A stretch of DNA of 64,000 nt from Alsobacter sp046349155 (GCA_046349155.1 JAXMCW010000003.1:248001-312000), one strand, 5' to 3'. Positions 26,741 through 36,337 are shown, counted from the first letter of the stretch. Numbers and translations are program-made. Notes: a model not told the origin generated them from the letters alone.

Positions 26741-27519
26741 GCACGCCCCGCCTGGGCGAGGAGGAGCGCGAGCGCTATGCCCGCCACATCGTCCTGCGGG
26801 AGATCGGCGGGCCCGGCCAGCTGAAGCTCAAGGCCGCGAGCGTGCTCGTGGTGGGCGCGGGCGGGCTGGGCGCGCCGCTGATCCAGTATCTCGCCGCCGC
26901 CGGCGTCGGGCGCATCGGCATCGCCGATGACGACATCGTGTCCCTGTCCAACCTGCAGAGGCAGGTGATCCACGGCACGCCGGATGTCGGGCGGCCCAAG
27001 GTAGACAGCGCCGCGGAGGCCGTCGCCCGCCTCAATCCCCATGTCGCGGTGGTGAAGCTGCGCGAGCGCCTCGGCGGGGCAGGCCTCGCCGACATTCTGG
27101 CGGGCTACGACGTGATCGCCGACGGTTCGGACAATTTCGAGACGCGCTACGCCGTCTCGGACGCCTGCTTCCGGGCCCGGCGTCCCCTCGTCACAGCGGC
27201 TCTCGGCGTGTTCGACGGCACGCTCACGACGATCCGGGCTCACGAGCGCGCGCCCGACGGCACGCCGAACCCCACCTATCGCTGCCTCTTTCCCGAGCCG
27301 CCGCCCGCGGGGCTGGTGCCGGCCTGCGCCGAGGCCGGCGTGCTCGGAGCGCTGGCGGGCGTCATGGGCTCGCTCATGGCGCTGGAGGTGATCCGCGCCG
27401 TCACGGGCTTCGGCGAGGGGCTGGTGGGCCGCCTCCTCATGGTCGACGCACGCTCCATGCGGTTCGATACGGTGGAATATGGCTGGGACCCGGAGAACCC
27501 GCTGAGCGGGACGCGGTAG
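26737..27519 (+). CDS. ThiF/MoeB/HesA-family adenylyltransferase
   Basis: A 260-residue E1-like protein. VLVVGAGGLGAPLIQYLAAAG is the nucleotide loop, DDDIVSLSNLQRQVIH carries the conserved N-L-x-R-Q, IADGSDNFETRYAVSDAC the Mg-binding Asp, and PTYRCLFPEPPP with VPACAEAGVLGALAGVMGS are typical of MoeB. MoeB activates the C-terminal glycine of MoaD for molybdopterin synthesis; ThiF does the same for ThiS. The C-terminal zinc C-x-x-C of classical MoeB is not visible, so the partner is uncertain. GTG start with ATGA-like four-base overlap to the preceding gene. Confidence 0.88.
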   Translation: MSTPRLGEEERERYARHIVLREIGGPGQLKLKAASVLVVGAGGLGAPLIQYLAAAGVGRIGIADDDIVSLSNLQRQVIHGTPDVGRPKVDSAAEAVARLNPHVAVVKLRERLGGAGLADILAGYDVIADGSDNFETRYAVSDACFRARRPLVTAALGVFDGTLTTIRAHERAPDGTPNPTYRCLFPEPPPAGLVPACAEAGVLGALAGVMGSLMALEVIRAVTGFGEGLVGRLLMVDARSMRFDTVEYGWDPENPLSGTR

Positions 27520-27583
27520 CAACGCCCGGGGCTTCACGGCGGCGCTGCGGCGTCTATGGTGGCGCGTCATTGCGGATGCGCCG

Positions 27584-28315
27584 ATGCTTGTCTTCACCGA
27601 ACCCCTTGCCCTCAGCGTCGAGGCGCGCGTGCTCGACGCGGGTCCCGGGACGATCCTCGTCGACCGGTCGCCCTTCTTCCCGGGCGGCGGGGGCCAGCTC
27701 GCCGACCGCGGGCGCATCCAGCATCGCGGCGGCGCGGCGCGCTTCGCCGGCGCCCATGCGGCGGAGGGCGGCGTCTGGCTCGCGCTGGACGGGCCCGAGC
27801 CCCGCGGCGACGCCACGGTGCTGCTCGAGGTCGATCCCGCGTTCCGCGCCCTGATGTGCGAGCTGCACACGGCCGCCCATATCGCCAACAGCGTCGTGTT
27901 CCAGGCCTTCGGCGGCGCGCTCCTCACGGGCGCCCAGCTCGCCGAGGACGGCACGTTCCGCGTCGACTTCGACCTGCCCGGCGTGGAGAACGACAGGCTG
28001 CGGGCGACGCAGGACGCCATGAACGCGGCGATTCGGGCCGACCACCCCGTCCGCGCCGTGTCCATGCCCTATGACGAGGCGGCCGCGACGCCCGGACTGT
28101 TCCGCAGCAAGTCCGTCGCCCCGCCGCCCCAGCCGGACGGGCGGGTGCGCATCGTCGAGATCGGCACGCTCGACCGGCAGGCCTGCGGCGGCACCCATCT
28201 CGCCTCGACCGGCCTCAGCCGGACCTTGCGCATTCTCAAGGTCGACAACAAGGGCCGCCAGAACCGCCGACTGCGCATCGGCCTCGAAGGGCCGCCCGCA
28301 CCGCCGGCCGCCTGA
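27584..28315 (+). CDS. Alanyl-tRNA editing protein AlaX
   Basis: A 243-residue trans-editing hydrolase that removes serine or glycine from mischarged tRNA-Ala. It has the second additional domain of alanyl-tRNA synthetase: a zinc site made by HTAAHI (about residues 92-97) and the C-x-x-x-H in QACGGTHLAST near the C-terminus. RSPFFPGGGGQLADRG is the N-terminal glycine-rich motif of the AlaX-M group. It follows the MoeB-like gene by 64 bases and precedes an MFS gene by 31. Confidence 0.93.
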   Translation: MLVFTEPLALSVEARVLDAGPGTILVDRSPFFPGGGGQLADRGRIQHRGGAARFAGAHAAEGGVWLALDGPEPRGDATVLLEVDPAFRALMCELHTAAHIANSVVFQAFGGALLTGAQLAEDGTFRVDFDLPGVENDRLRATQDAMNAAIRADHPVRAVSMPYDEAAATPGLFRSKSVAPPPQPDGRVRIVEIGTLDRQACGGTHLASTGLSRTLRILKVDNKGRQNRRLRIGLEGPPAPPAA

Positions 28316-28346
28316 CCCGCCTCCCTCGCATCCGATCGGGCCTCCC

Positions 28347-29549
28347 GTGTTCGCCTTCCTCGTCCTGCTCTTCGCCTACCTGCTGAGCCAGTTCTTCCGG
28401 GCTTTCCTGGCCATCATCTCGATCGAGCTCGCCACCGAGTTGAAGCTCGACGCCGCGCAACTCGGCTGGATCTCGGCCATCTGGTTCGCCACCTTCGCGC
28501 TGGCCCAGTTCCCCGTGGGCGTGGCGCTCGACCGATTCGGCCCGCGCCGCACCATGGGCCTGACCATGCTCGCGGCGCTCGCGGGGGCCGTGCTCTTCGC
28601 CACGGCGACGTCCTTCCCCGGCTGCCTCGCCGCCATGGGGCTGATCGGGGTCGGCTGCGCGCCCGTCTTCATGGGCAGCCTCTACTTCTTCGGCCGCACC
28701 GAGCCTCCCGCGCGCTTCGCCATGCTCGCCTCCCTGATGATCGGCTTCGGCACGCTGGGCAACCTCGCCGGCGCGGCCCCGCTCGCGACCGCCGTGGCGG
28801 CCTTCGGCTGGCGCGCCAGCATGGGCGGCATCGCCGCACTGACCGCGCTGGCCACGCTCGCGGTGCTGCTGTTCCTCCGCGATCCGCCGCCAGCCGAGCG
28901 GCAGGCGCACGAGACCGGTGGATTCGTGGAGGGGCTGAGCGCCATCCTCGCCATGCGGCCGCTCTGGTTCCTGCTGCCGCTGGTGGCGAGCAGCTACGCC
29001 GTCCTGATCGCGGTGCGCAGCCTCTGGATCGCGCCCTTCTTCGGCCAGGTGCACCACTATGACGCCGCCGCGCGCGGGAATGCGGCCCTCGCCATGGCCG
29101 CTGCCATGTCGGCCGGCGCGCTCGCCTACGGCCCGATCGAGCGCTGGACGGGCAGCCCGAAGGTCACCACCCTCGCCGGCACGCTCGTCACCGGGGCGGG
29201 CTTCCTCGCGCTGGCGGCCTGGGGCGCCGACAGCGCGCCGCTCGCGGTGGCGCTCCTCTCGCTCATCGGCGCCGCGGGCATGACCTACGGCATCCTCATG
29301 GCACATGCCCGCGTGTTCTTTCCCGCCTCCCTCCTTGGGCGGGGCGTGACCTTCGTGAACTTCGTCTTCATCGGCAGCGCGGGTGTGCTGCAGGCCCTCT
29401 CGGGCCGGCTCGTCCAGGCGGGGGCGGATGAGGGCCGGGCACCCGCGGCCGTCTTCTCGGAGCTGCACCTGATCTTCGGTCTCCTGCTGCTGGCGAGCGC
29501 CGCGGCCTACGCCTTCGCCCCCGCGCGGCCCGAGGTCCCCGTCCGGTAG
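28347..29549 (+). CDS. MFS transporter
   Basis: A 400-residue major facilitator with about twelve helices. The motif after helix 2 is GVALDRFGPRRTMGLTML, a clear MFS motif A. The cytoplasmic central loop is short (LRDPPPAERQAHETGG). The GTG at 28347 is the likely start because it begins directly with the first membrane helix (FLVLLFAYLLSQFFRAFLAI); the frame is open to 28071 through the AlaX gene, which is not coding there. Substrate unknown. Possibly cotranscribed with the AlaX gene. Confidence 0.87.
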   Translation: MFAFLVLLFAYLLSQFFRAFLAIISIELATELKLDAAQLGWISAIWFATFALAQFPVGVALDRFGPRRTMGLTMLAALAGAVLFATATSFPGCLAAMGLIGVGCAPVFMGSLYFFGRTEPPARFAMLASLMIGFGTLGNLAGAAPLATAVAAFGWRASMGGIAALTALATLAVLLFLRDPPPAERQAHETGGFVEGLSAILAMRPLWFLLPLVASSYAVLIAVRSLWIAPFFGQVHHYDAAARGNAALAMAAAMSAGALAYGPIERWTGSPKVTTLAGTLVTGAGFLALAAWGADSAPLAVALLSLIGAAGMTYGILMAHARVFFPASLLGRGVTFVNFVFIGSAGVLQALSGRLVQAGADEGRAPAAVFSELHLIFGLLLLASAAAYAFAPARPEVPVR

Positions 29550-29653
29550 CGACGCTTCGCGCCCCCACGCGACGACCAGCCGGCCGGAGCGAGGGCTTGC
29601 CGGGAGGGGGCGCGGCGTGTAGACACCCGCCTCCCCGAATCCGAGGCCCCGCC

Positions 29654-30976
29654 ATGCCCGCCGCCCCCGCGACGTCGATCGGCATCGACTTCGGCACGAG
29701 CAACACAGTGCTGGCGCTGGCGGGCCCGCGTGGCCCGGCCGAGGCCGTGCGCTTCCGCCACGCCGAGAGCGACCTGACGGCCTTCATCTCGGCGCTCTGC
29801 TTCTGGGAGGAACGCCGCGACGGCGCGCTGCAGCGCCGCGTCGAGGGCGGGCCCTGGGCGGTGGACCAGTTCCTGGCGGGCGTGGGAGCGCACCGCTTCA
29901 TCCAGTCCTTCAAGACCTTCGCCGCGAGCGCCGCCTTCAAGGACACGCGAATCTTCGGCCGGGCCTTCACCTTCGAGGACCTGCTGGCGAACTTCCTGGG
30001 CACGGTGCTGAGGCACGCCCGGATCGACCCCGCGGGAGCGCGCATCGTCATCGGCCGTCCCGTGCGCTTCGCCGGGCCGAACCCCGACGAGGCCCTCGCG
30101 CTCGAGCGCTACCGCGCCGCCTTCGCGCGCGCGGGTCTGGAGAGCTCGCTGCACGTCTACGAGCCGGTCGGCGCGGCCTTCTTCTACGCCCAGCGGCTGG
30201 AGCGGGATTCGACCGTCCTGGTCGCCGACTTCGGCGGCGGCACCAGCGACTTCTCGGTCATGCGCTTCGAGAGGGATGCGCGCGATCCCGACGGCCCGCG
30301 CCGCGGCACGCCGCTCGCCCATTCCGGCATTGGCATTGCCGGCGACACGTTCGACTACCGCATCATCGACCACGTGGTGTCGCCGAGGCTCGGCAAGGGC
30401 GGCTCCTACCGCTCGTTCGGCAAGGTGCTGCCCCTGCCGACCCATTACTTCGCCAATTTCGCGCGCTGGAACCAGCTCGCCATGATGAAGGCGAATGGCG
30501 ACCTGAAGGAACTGCGCGAGCTCGCCCGCCAGGCTGTCGACCCGGAGGCGCTGGAGCGCTTCATCGAGATCGTGGAGTACGACCAGGGCTTTCCGCTCTA
30601 CCGCGCCGTGTCGCGCGCCAAGGCCGCGCTCTCTACGGCGGCGAGCACGCGCTTCGCGTTCCGCGAGGGCGCCGTCGCGATCGAGGAGACGATCACGCGC
30701 GAGGCCTTCGAGGCCTGGATCGCCGAGGACGTGCAGCGCATCGACGACACCGTGGGCGTGGCCCTGCAGCGAGCCGGTCTCCGGCCGGCGCAGGTGGACA
30801 AGGTCTTCCTGACCGGCGGGTCGTCCTTCATCCCGGCGATCCGCCGCCTCTTCGCCGGGCGCTTCGGCGAGGACAGGCTGATGTCGGGGGACCAGTTCGA
30901 GTCCATCGCCACGGGCCTCGCCCTGATCGGCCGCGAACAGGACGTGGAGCGCTGGACGGCGAAGGTCGCGGCCTGA
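29654..30976 (+). CDS. Hsp70-family protein, YegD-like
   Basis: A 440-residue protein containing only the actin-like ATPase part of Hsp70 and lacking the substrate-binding domain of DnaK. IGIDFGTSNTVLALAG is phosphate loop 1, VLVADFGGGTSDFSVMRF phosphate loop 2, and FLTGGSSFIPAIRRLF the adenosine motif. YegD-like proteins are poorly characterised chaperone-related ATPases. No DnaJ or GrpE gene is adjacent. The gene is convergent with polA with 97 bases between and no clear terminator. Confidence 0.9.
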   Translation: MPAAPATSIGIDFGTSNTVLALAGPRGPAEAVRFRHAESDLTAFISALCFWEERRDGALQRRVEGGPWAVDQFLAGVGAHRFIQSFKTFAASAAFKDTRIFGRAFTFEDLLANFLGTVLRHARIDPAGARIVIGRPVRFAGPNPDEALALERYRAAFARAGLESSLHVYEPVGAAFFYAQRLERDSTVLVADFGGGTSDFSVMRFERDARDPDGPRRGTPLAHSGIGIAGDTFDYRIIDHVVSPRLGKGGSYRSFGKVLPLPTHYFANFARWNQLAMMKANGDLKELRELARQAVDPEALERFIEIVEYDQGFPLYRAVSRAKAALSTAASTRFAFREGAVAIEETITREAFEAWIAEDVQRIDDTVGVALQRAGLRPAQVDKVFLTGGSSFIPAIRRLFAGRFGEDRLMSGDQFESIATGLALIGREQDVERWTAKVAA

Positions 30977-31073
30977 GGGGCCGTCGCCCACCAAGCCCTG
31001 GACCCCTCGTCCGTCGAGGCGCGGGCTGGGCCAGTTCCCTGCGGTGAGGGGATCGTCGTCGAGGCGGCGCGCC

Positions 31074-34000
31074 TCAGTGCGCCTCCTCCCAGTTCTGTGC
31101 GGCGCGGGCGTCGACCTGCAGTGGCACCGCGAGCTGGACGGCCGGGTGGGGGGCCTCGATCATGACGTCCTTCACCACGGGCAGGGTGGCGTCCACCTCG
31201 GCGTCGGGCACCTCGAAGACGAGCTCGTCGTGGACCTGCAGCAGCATGCGCGCGCGGAGACCGGCCTTGGCCAGCGCAGGCTCCATGCGCACCATGGCGC
31301 GCCGGATGATGTCGGCCGCCGAGCCCTGGATCGGCGCGTTGATCGCCGCGCGCTCCATGAAGGCGCGCTCCGAGGGGTTCTTGGAGGCGATCTGCGGATA
31401 GTGCGCCTTGCGGCCGAAGACGGTGGTCACGTAGCCGTTGGTGCGTGCGAAGCGCTTGGTCTCCTCCATGTAGTCCCTGATGCCCGGGAAGCGCTCGAAG
31501 TACTTCCGGATATAGGCGCCGGCCTCCTCCCGGGGGATGCCGAGCTGGTTGGCGAGGCCGAAGGCCGAGATGCCGTAGATGATGCCGAAGTTGATGGCCT
31601 TGGCGCGCCGGCGCACCAGCGGGTCCATGCCCTTCACCGGAACGCCGAACATCTCCGAGGCCGTCATGGCGTGGATGTCAACGCCGTCCTCGAAGGCCTT
31701 CCTGAGCTGCGGGATGTCGGCCATGTGGGCGAGCACGCGCAGCTCGATCTGGGAGTAGTCCGCAGAGACCAGCTTGTGGCCCGGCGTGGCCACGAAGGCG
31801 GTGCGGATCTTGCGGCCCTCCTCCGTCCGGACCGGGATGTTCTGCAGGTTCGGATCGGAGGAGGAGAGCCGGCCCGTCGTGGTCGAGGCCAGCGAGAAGC
31901 AGGTGTGCACCCGGTTGGTGCGCGGGTGGACGAAGCCCGGCAGGGCGTCCGTGTAGGTCGACTTCAGCTTTGAGAGCTGCCGCCATTCCAGGATTCGGGC
32001 GGGCAGCGCATGGCCCTGCTCGGCGAGGTCCTCGAGCACCTTGGCCCCGGTGGACCAGGCGCCCGTCGCGGTCTTGGTGGCGCCGGGTAGGCCCATCTTG
32101 CCGAACAGGATGTCGCCGAGCTGCTTGGGCGAGCCGAGGTTGAAGGGCTCGCCGGCCAGTTCGTGAATCTCCGCCTCCAGCCGCGCCATGCCCTGCGCGA
32201 ACTCGCCGGAGAGGCGCGACAGGATCTGCCGGTCGATGGCGATGCCGCGCTGCTCCATGCGCGCGAGCACGGGCACGAGCGGGCGCTCCAGCGTCTCGTA
32301 GGCCGTCGCCATGCGCTCGGCCGGCAGCCGCGCCTTGAGCACGCGCCACAGCCGCAGGGTGACGTCGGCGTCCTCCGCCGCGTATTCCGTCGCGCGCTCG
32401 ATGGAGACGCGGGCGAAGCCGATGAAGCTCTTGCCGGTGCCCGCCACCTGCCCGAACTGGATCGGCTTGTGGCCCAGCAGCTTCTCCGAGAGCTCGTCCA
32501 TGCCGTGGCCGGTGCGTCCCGCGTCAAGAATGTAGGACAGGAGCATCGTGTCGTCGAAGGGCGCGACGTCGATGCCGTAGTGGGACAAAACCATCCAGTC
32601 ATACTTGAAGTTCTGCGCCACCTTGAGGATGGCGGGGTCCTCCAGCAGCGGCTTCACCGCCGCGAGCGCCTCGCGCACGGGGATCTGGCCTGGCAGGAGG
32701 TCGTTGCCGCCGAACAGGTCGCCCTTGCCCTCGCCGCGATGGGCCAGCGGCACGTAGCAGGCGCGATTGGGGCCGGTTGCAAGGGAGAAGCCCACGATCT
32801 CCGCCTGCATGGCGTCGAGCGAGGTCGTCTCGGTGTCGAAGGCGACGATCCCCGCCTCGTACGCCGCGGCCACCCACTGCTCCAGGCGCGCGAGGTCGCG
32901 GACGGTCTCGTAGGCCGCGCGGTCGAAGGGCGTGGCGGCGGCCTCGGCGGCGCGCGCGGCAGCGACCGCGGCCGGCATGTCCTCGCCCGCCGTCGAACCC
33001 GCGGAGCCCGCCGGGGCGGCGGGAGCGCTCCCCGCGGCGGCCGGCGCCGGAGACGGAGCCGCCGCGCCGCCGCTCGTCACGGCCCACCCCGTGCCTGCGC
33101 CGGGCGCCGCGAGCGCGGGGTCGGGATCGACGCTGCCGATGTCGAGGCCATAGGCCTCGCCGACGCGTCGCGTGACGCTGTTGAACTCCATCGCCTTGAG
33201 GAAGGCGACCAGCCGCTTCGGGTCGGGATCGTGCACGGCGATCTCGTCCACCGGCGTCGCCAGGGGCACATGGGAGTCGAGCTCCACGAGCTTGCGCGAG
33301 AGGCGCGCCTGCTCGGCATGGGCAATCAGCGCCTCGCGCCGCTTGGGCTGCTTGATCTCGCTTGCGCGCGACAGCAGCGTCTCGAGGTCCCCGTAGTCCT
33401 GGATCAGCTGCGCCGCCGTCTTGACGCCGATGCCGGGCACGCCCGGCACGTTGTCGACGGGGTCGCCGATCAGCGCCTGCACCTCGACCACCTTCTCCGG
33501 GCCCACCCCGAACTTCTCGACGACCTCGTCGGGTCCGATGCGCTTGTCCTTCATCGTGTCGAACATCGTCACGGTCTTGCCGACGAGCTGCATCAGGTCC
33601 TTGTCGGAGGCGACGATGGTGGTGGTGGCGCCGGCCTCGCAGGCGAGGCGCGCGATGGTGGCGATGATGTCGTCGGCCTCGTAGCCCTCCTGCTCGATGC
33701 AGGGCAGGTCGAAGGCGCGCACGGCGTCGCGGATCAGGCGGAACTGCGGGCGCAGCTCCTCCGGCGGCTCGGGCCTGTGGGCCTTGTAGCCGTCGAACAT
33801 CGCGTTGCGGAACGTCGTGGCGGAATGGTCGAACACCACCGCGAGGTGCGTGGGCTTCTCGCCGCCCACGGTGTCGCGCAGCAGCCGCCAGAGCATGTTG
33901 CAGAAGCCCGCGACGGCGCCCACGGGCAGGCCGTCCGACTTGCGGGTCAGGGGGGGCAGCGCGTGGTAGGCGCGGAAGATGTACGAGGAGCCGTCGACCA

Positions 34001-34079
34001 GGAAGACGTGGTCGCCCCCGGCCAGGGCGCGGCCGGTGCGGGCGACGGTCGAGGGTTCGCGCGAGGCGGCGTCAGTCAT
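31074..34079 (-). CDS. polA: DNA polymerase I
   Basis: A 1001-residue enzyme for Okazaki fragment maturation and repair. The N-terminal 5' nuclease shows VFLVDGSSYIFRAYHALPPL, GYEADDIIATIA and DNVPGVPGIGVKTAAQLI. An Ala/Pro-rich linker of about 70 residues follows. The 3'-5' exonuclease is intact: DTET near residue 411, NFKYDWMV and the YAAEDAD motif, so proofreading should work, unlike the inactivated domain of Taq-type enzymes. Polymerase motifs are DYSQIELR (about 774), RRRAKAINFGIIYG (about 830) and QVHDELVFE (about 948). GAGAC precedes ATG 34079. It is transcribed in the same sense as rutR upstream. Confidence 0.97.
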   Translation of the reverse strand: MTDAASREPSTVARTGRALAGGDHVFLVDGSSYIFRAYHALPPLTRKSDGLPVGAVAGFCNMLWRLLRDTVGGEKPTHLAVVFDHSATTFRNAMFDGYKAHRPEPPEELRPQFRLIRDAVRAFDLPCIEQEGYEADDIIATIARLACEAGATTTIVASDKDLMQLVGKTVTMFDTMKDKRIGPDEVVEKFGVGPEKVVEVQALIGDPVDNVPGVPGIGVKTAAQLIQDYGDLETLLSRASEIKQPKRREALIAHAEQARLSRKLVELDSHVPLATPVDEIAVHDPDPKRLVAFLKAMEFNSVTRRVGEAYGLDIGSVDPDPALAAPGAGTGWAVTSGGAAAPSPAPAAAGSAPAAPAGSAGSTAGEDMPAAVAAARAAEAAATPFDRAAYETVRDLARLEQWVAAAYEAGIVAFDTETTSLDAMQAEIVGFSLATGPNRACYVPLAHRGEGKGDLFGGNDLLPGQIPVREALAAVKPLLEDPAILKVAQNFKYDWMVLSHYGIDVAPFDDTMLLSYILDAGRTGHGMDELSEKLLGHKPIQFGQVAGTGKSFIGFARVSIERATEYAAEDADVTLRLWRVLKARLPAERMATAYETLERPLVPVLARMEQRGIAIDRQILSRLSGEFAQGMARLEAEIHELAGEPFNLGSPKQLGDILFGKMGLPGATKTATGAWSTGAKVLEDLAEQGHALPARILEWRQLSKLKSTYTDALPGFVHPRTNRVHTCFSLASTTTGRLSSSDPNLQNIPVRTEEGRKIRTAFVATPGHKLVSADYSQIELRVLAHMADIPQLRKAFEDGVDIHAMTASEMFGVPVKGMDPLVRRRAKAINFGIIYGISAFGLANQLGIPREEAGAYIRKYFERFPGIRDYMEETKRFARTNGYVTTVFGRKAHYPQIASKNPSERAFMERAAINAPIQGSAADIIRRAMVRMEPALAKAGLRARMLLQVHDELVFEVPDAEVDATLPVVKDVMIEAPHPAVQLAVPLQVDARAAQNWEEAH

Positions 34080-34183
34080 GGTCGTCTCGTGTCGGGTGGT
34101 GTGGCCGGTCCGGGCCGGCGCGGTCGGCCGGATATAAGCACGCCCGGCCGGCCGGCGCATCCCGGGCGGACGTCGCGGCAGGC

Positions 34184-34882
34184 TCAGCGGGCCAGCACGC
34201 CGCGCAGGATCATCTGCGTCACCTGCCTCGTCGCCTCCGACCATTGCGCGTCGGAGAGCGGGCGACCGTCGTTGAGCACCTCGATCTGGCGGGCGAAGTC
34301 GGCATAGTGCTGGGTGGCCGCCCAGATCAGGTAGAACAGTGCCTTGGGGTCGACATCCGCGATCTTGCCCTGCTCGGCCCAGCGCCGGACGATGGCGCTG
34401 CGCGAGACCAGCCAGTTCCTGAGCGTGGTCTCGAGGTGGTCCTCGATGGCCGGCGCGCCGCGCATGATCTCGCTGGCGAAGATGCGCGAGCCCAGCGGGT
34501 TGGTCCGCGACAGCTCCATCTTGGCGGCAATGTAGCGGCCCAGCGCATCGGCCGGATCGTCACTGTCGTCCAGCGAATCGGCGGCGGCGAGCCAGCGTTC
34601 CAGCACGCGCGCCATGACCTCTCGGTAGAGGTCCTCCTTGCTGGGGAAATAGTAATGCACGTTGGCCTTGGGCAGCTTCGCCCGCTCGGCGATGGCCCCC
34701 GTGGTGGCGCCCTTGAAGCCGAGCTCGGCGAAGACGCCCTCGGCCGCCTCCAGGATGAGGCGCTCGTTCTCTTCGCGCACCTGGCTGCGCCCCGGCCGGG
34801 CCCGCGCCTCGCCGCCCGGGCCTCCCGGCGGGTCGCCCGAACGCGTCGCCGCGCCTGCCTCCTCGTCGTGCCGTACCGCCAT
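34184..34882 (-). CDS. rutR: TetR-family pyrimidine regulator RutR
   Basis: A 232-residue repressor. The helix-turn-helix at about residues 35-80 reads ILEAAEGVFAELGFKGATTG, IAERAKLPKANVHYYFPSKE, the RutR pattern; the C-terminal YcdC-type ligand domain has RIFASEIMRGAP and WAEQGKIADVDPKALFYLIWAATQHYADF, as in RutR, which binds uracil or thymine. A textbook RutR box lies upstream at 34940-34955, and the divergent genes are pyrimidine-degrading enzymes plus a transporter, which settles the name. ATG 34882 is chosen over GTG 34927 because the latter would start 13 bases from the operator. Confidence 0.93.
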   Translation of the reverse strand: MAVRHDEEAGAATRSGDPPGGPGGEARARPGRSQVREENERLILEAAEGVFAELGFKGATTGAIAERAKLPKANVHYYFPSKEDLYREVMARVLERWLAAADSLDDSDDPADALGRYIAAKMELSRTNPLGSRIFASEIMRGAPAIEDHLETTLRNWLVSRSAIVRRWAEQGKIADVDPKALFYLIWAATQHYADFARQIEVLNDGRPLSDAQWSEATRQVTQMILRGVLAR

Positions 34883-34939
34883 CCCAACACCCCGGCGCGC
34901 CGTTTCCCGCGCTCGTCCGCAGAGCACGATGCTCTCGAA

Positions 34940-34955
34940 TTGACCAAATGGTCAA
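34940..34955. promoter_or_regulatory. RutR operator
   Basis: TTGACCA-AA-TGGTCAA is an exact match to the known RutR consensus (two TTGACCA halves around two free bases). It lies between rutR and the divergent amidohydrolase gene, 58 bases before the rutR ATG and 134 before the amidohydrolase ATG. Confidence 0.93.
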
Positions 34956-35089
34956 ACCCATACTAGCCTTTTTCCCTCGCCTGCGGAGGGGACTGCGGGC
35001 CGGCGCCGAGGACCGGCAGGCTGGCAGCGGCCTTGCATTCCGGCCGGTACGCGAGGCAGGCCGCCCGACGGGCGCAAGAGGGGACGGCG

Positions 35090-36337
35090 ATGGTGGAACT
35101 GGCGAACGTTCGGGTCGACGGCGCGCGGCTGTGGGACACGCTGATGGAGATGGCCAAGATCGGCGGAACGCCGAAGGGCGGCTGCAAGCGCCTCACCCTC
35201 ACCGACCTCGACAAGCAGGGCCGCGAGCTGTTCACCCGCTGGTGCGAGGCCGCAGGTTGCACCGTCAAGGTGGACCGGATGGGCAACATGTTCGCCCGCC
35301 GCCCCGGCGTCGACGAAACGCTGCCGCCCGTGATGATGGGCAGCCACCTCGACACGCAGCCCACGGGAGGCAAGTTCGACGGCGTGCTCGGCGTGCTCGG
35401 CGCGCTGGAGGTGGTGCGCTCGCTCAACGACCTCAACATCAGGACCAGGCACCCGATCGAGATCGCCAACTGGACCAACGAGGAGGGCTCGCGCTTCGCC
35501 CCCGCCATGGTCTCATCCGGCGTCTTCGCCGGGGTTTACACGGAGGAATTCGCCTATGGCCGGCTCGACCCCGAGGGCAAGGCGCTGGGCGACGAGCTGA
35601 AGCGCATCGGCTTCCAGGGGCCCGAGCCCGTGGGCGGCCGGCCGATCCACGCCTTCTTCGAGTTGCACATCGAGCAGGGCCCGATCCTCGAGGATGAGGC
35701 CCTCGACGTCGGCGTGGTCACGCACGGCCAGGGCCAGCGCTGGTATGAGATCAAGCTCACGGGGTTCGAGAGCCATGCCGGCTCCACGCCCATGCCGCGG
35801 CGCAAGGACGCCCTGCTCGGGGCGGCCCGCATCGTCGAGCTCGTCAACAGGATCGGCCTCGCCAACGCGCCGCTCGCGGTGTCGACGGTCGGCATGATCA
35901 ACGCCTACCCGAACTCCCGCAACGTCATCCCCGGCGAGGTCTTCCTGACCGTCGATTTCCGGCACCCGCTGGACGAGACGCTGACCGCCATGGACAAGGC
36001 GCTGCGCGGCGGGGTGGAGGCGATCGTCCAGGAGATCGGGCTCGGCTGCGAGATCAACCAGATCTTCTACTACGCCCCCATCGCCTTCGAGCAGGGCTGC
36101 GTGGAGGCGGTGCGCAACGCCGCCAAGCACTTCGGCTATTCCCATCGTGACATCGTCTCGGGCGCGGGGCACGATGCCTGCTACATCGCCCGCGTGGCCC
36201 CCACCGCCATGATCTTCACGCCCTGCGTGGACGGCGTGAGCCACAACGAGGCCGAGGACATCAAGCCCGAATGGGCCACGGCCGGTGCCAACGTGCTGAT
36301 GCGCGCCGTGCTGGAAAAAGCCGAGATCGTTCCGTGA
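35090..36337 (+). CDS. Zn-dependent N-carbamoyl amidohydrolase (beta-ureidopropionase / AmaB type)
   Basis: A 415-residue M20-like metalloenzyme. Zinc ligands are visible in MGSHLDTQPTGGKFDGVLG, NWTNEEGSRFAP, HIEQGPILE and GAGHDACYIAR; SHAGSTPMPRRKDAL is the dimer-site loop. The family includes allantoate amidohydrolase and N-carbamoyl-beta-alanine hydrolase. Adjacency to dihydropyrimidinase and RutR points to the third step of reductive pyrimidine breakdown (N-carbamoyl-beta-alanine to beta-alanine, carbon dioxide and ammonia). ATG 35090 has AGAGGGG seven bases upstream. A heptanucleotide repeat begins six bases after the stop. Confidence 0.92.
   Translation: MVELANVRVDGARLWDTLMEMAKIGGTPKGGCKRLTLTDLDKQGRELFTRWCEAAGCTVKVDRMGNMFARRPGVDETLPPVMMGSHLDTQPTGGKFDGVLGVLGALEVVRSLNDLNIRTRHPIEIANWTNEEGSRFAPAMVSSGVFAGVYTEEFAYGRLDPEGKALGDELKRIGFQGPEPVGGRPIHAFFELHIEQGPILEDEALDVGVVTHGQGQRWYEIKLTGFESHAGSTPMPRRKDALLGAARIVELVNRIGLANAPLAVSTVGMINAYPNSRNVIPGEVFLTVDFRHPLDETLTAMDKALRGGVEAIVQEIGLGCEINQIFYYAPIAFEQGCVEAVRNAAKHFGYSHRDIVSGAGHDACYIARVAPTAMIFTPCVDGVSHNEAEDIKPEWATAGANVLMRAVLEKAEIVP

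Noticed and set aside
32163..34307. 714-codon open frame on the plus strand
   Set aside because: Antisense to polA, which carries all catalytic motifs; no recognisable domain in the shadow frame.
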